Shown here piece after piece: positions 63,575 to 64,000 of a DNA stretch of 64,000 nucleotides. The stretch comes from Methanosarcinales archaeon (GTDB lineage Archaea > Halobacteriota > Methanosarcinia > Methanosarcinales > Methanoperedenaceae), in contig CAJPFJ010000015.1 in NCBI GenBank assembly GCA_905339155.1, positions 1 through 64,000 of the forward strand, written 5' to 3'. Made by a program: the position numbers and the translations under genes. The first letter of the stretch is position 1, and each line of letters opens with the position of its first letter. The notes under the pieces are model-generated. The model searched no databases. It saw only the letters and a program-made list of their open reading frames with translations, and had not been told where the DNA came from.

Positions 63575-64000
63575 ATGTCATTTAAGATCTTAAAGAAACA
63601 GGAACTTGTTCCTACGATCCATTTGATGGATATAAGCGCTCCCCGTATTGCCAGGAAAGCACAACCCGGCCAATTCGTCATCCTCAGGATAGATGAAACA
63701 GGGGAAAGGATACCCCTCACTATAGCTGATTTTGACCGGGAAAAAGGAACTATTACGATGATCTTCCAGGCAATGGGAAAGACAACCACTCAATTGTCAA
63801 CGTGCAAAGAAAGTGATGAACTCCTTGATTTCATAGGACCTCTTGGGAATCCAGCGCATATTGAAAATGAAGGGACCGTAATTCTTGTGGGCGGAGGCGT
63901 AGGTGTGGCGCCTGTTTTTCCGCAGGCCAGGGCTTTTAAGGAAGCCGGGAATAAAGTCATCTCCATCATCGGCGCGCGAAGTGAAAATCTCCTATTATGG
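63575..64000 (+). CDS. NfnA/SudB-like ferredoxin-NADP reductase alpha subunit (3' end beyond window)
   Basis: 142 codons from ATG 63575 to the window edge, with ribosome site GAGATGA. The FAD-binding part has AQPGQFVILRIDETGERIPL and TIADFDREKGTITMIFQAMG. The NAD-binding part starts with VILVGGGVGVAPVFPQARAF and SIIGARSENLLLW. Together with a glutamate-synthase-like partner (GltA/NfnB type), such subunits bifurcate electrons or reduce NADP with ferredoxin. The partner would be downstream, outside the window. Divergent from the PGF-CTERM-like gene. Confidence 0.9.
   Translation, partial: MSFKILKKQELVPTIHLMDISAPRIARKAQPGQFVILRIDETGERIPLTIADFDREKGTITMIFQAMGKTTTQLSTCKESDELLDFIGPLGNPAHIENEGTVILVGGGVGVAPVFPQARAFKEAGNKVISIIGARSENLLLW

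Noticed and set aside
1-64000. tRNA, rRNA and selenocysteine features
   Set aside because: I looked through the larger spacers for cloverleaf-like sequence and in-frame TGA within conserved enzymes and saw none that could be supported; a covariance search would be needed to be certain.

Overview
This window looks like chromosomal DNA of a methanotrophic/methanogenic euryarchaeon, most likely a Candidatus Methanoperedens-type (ANME-2d) member of the Methanosarcinales. That placement is inferred from gene content; I could not run a search. Supporting genes are F420-dependent methylene-H4MPT dehydrogenase (mtd), DNA polymerase D large subunit with an intein, MCM, CDC48, a splicing endonuclease, type III RuBisCO, archaeal TATA/BRE promoters, and two adjacent futalosine-pathway menaquinone genes (mqnB, mqnD). 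Menaquinone rather than methanophenazine, together with large c-heme surface proteins, points to ANME-2d.

Layout. 1-8.6 kb: three minus-strand genes for secreted, Thr/Pro-linked surface proteins. The first (cut by the window edge) carries a c-type heme motif, an amicyanin-like cupredoxin domain and two cohesin domains. The second (1681 aa) carries two ~560-residue repeats, a monoheme cytochrome c domain with a CX4CH motif and a C-terminal dockerin. Side by side they look like the two halves of an extracellular cohesin-dockerin redox assembly, the most novel feature here. 8.7-11.8 kb: a debris zone with an internally deleted TnpB, restriction-subunit-like fragments, the 3' end of a group II intron, an intact VapBC pair and a 166-bp MITE-like element. 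11.8-21.3 kb: iron-sulfur flavoprotein, polC with intein, carB and a second VapBC pair. 21.5-24.2 kb: an ABC importer operon whose binding protein appears circularly permuted.

24.2-38.3 kb: tsr3, a heat-shock operon (HSR1-like regulator, hsp20, cdc48) with a CTAAC-N5-GTTAG operator, mtd divergent from it, then aIF1, DUF192, tRNA endonuclease, a MoeA fusion, a metallo-hydrolase, a RecA-fold protein, a MinD-like ATPase and a winged-helix regulator with a TTGCACAC palindrome. 38.6-43.6 kb: mqnB-mqnD and the folate one-carbon set purN-glyA-folD. 43.6-53.7 kb: radical SAM enzymes, mcm with DUF424 and coiled-coil genes, an archaeal ATPase, RuBisCO, a roadblock protein and a truncated phosphoribosyltransferase. 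53.7-58.4 kb: HIT protein, a rhodanese/persulfide-dioxygenase-like pair and the porCDAB operon. 58.5-64 kb: an AAA ATPase with a PhnP-like hydrolase, a HyfB/NuoL-like antiporter subunit, a PGF-CTERM-like surface protein and the start of an NfnA/SudB-like flavoprotein.

Metabolically the window connects C1 oxidation (mtd), acetyl-CoA/pyruvate interconversion (por), folate C1 transfer (glyA, folD, purN), nucleotide salvage carboxylation (RuBisCO), quinone synthesis, and surface redox proteins. No tRNA, rRNA or CRISPR array was seen.
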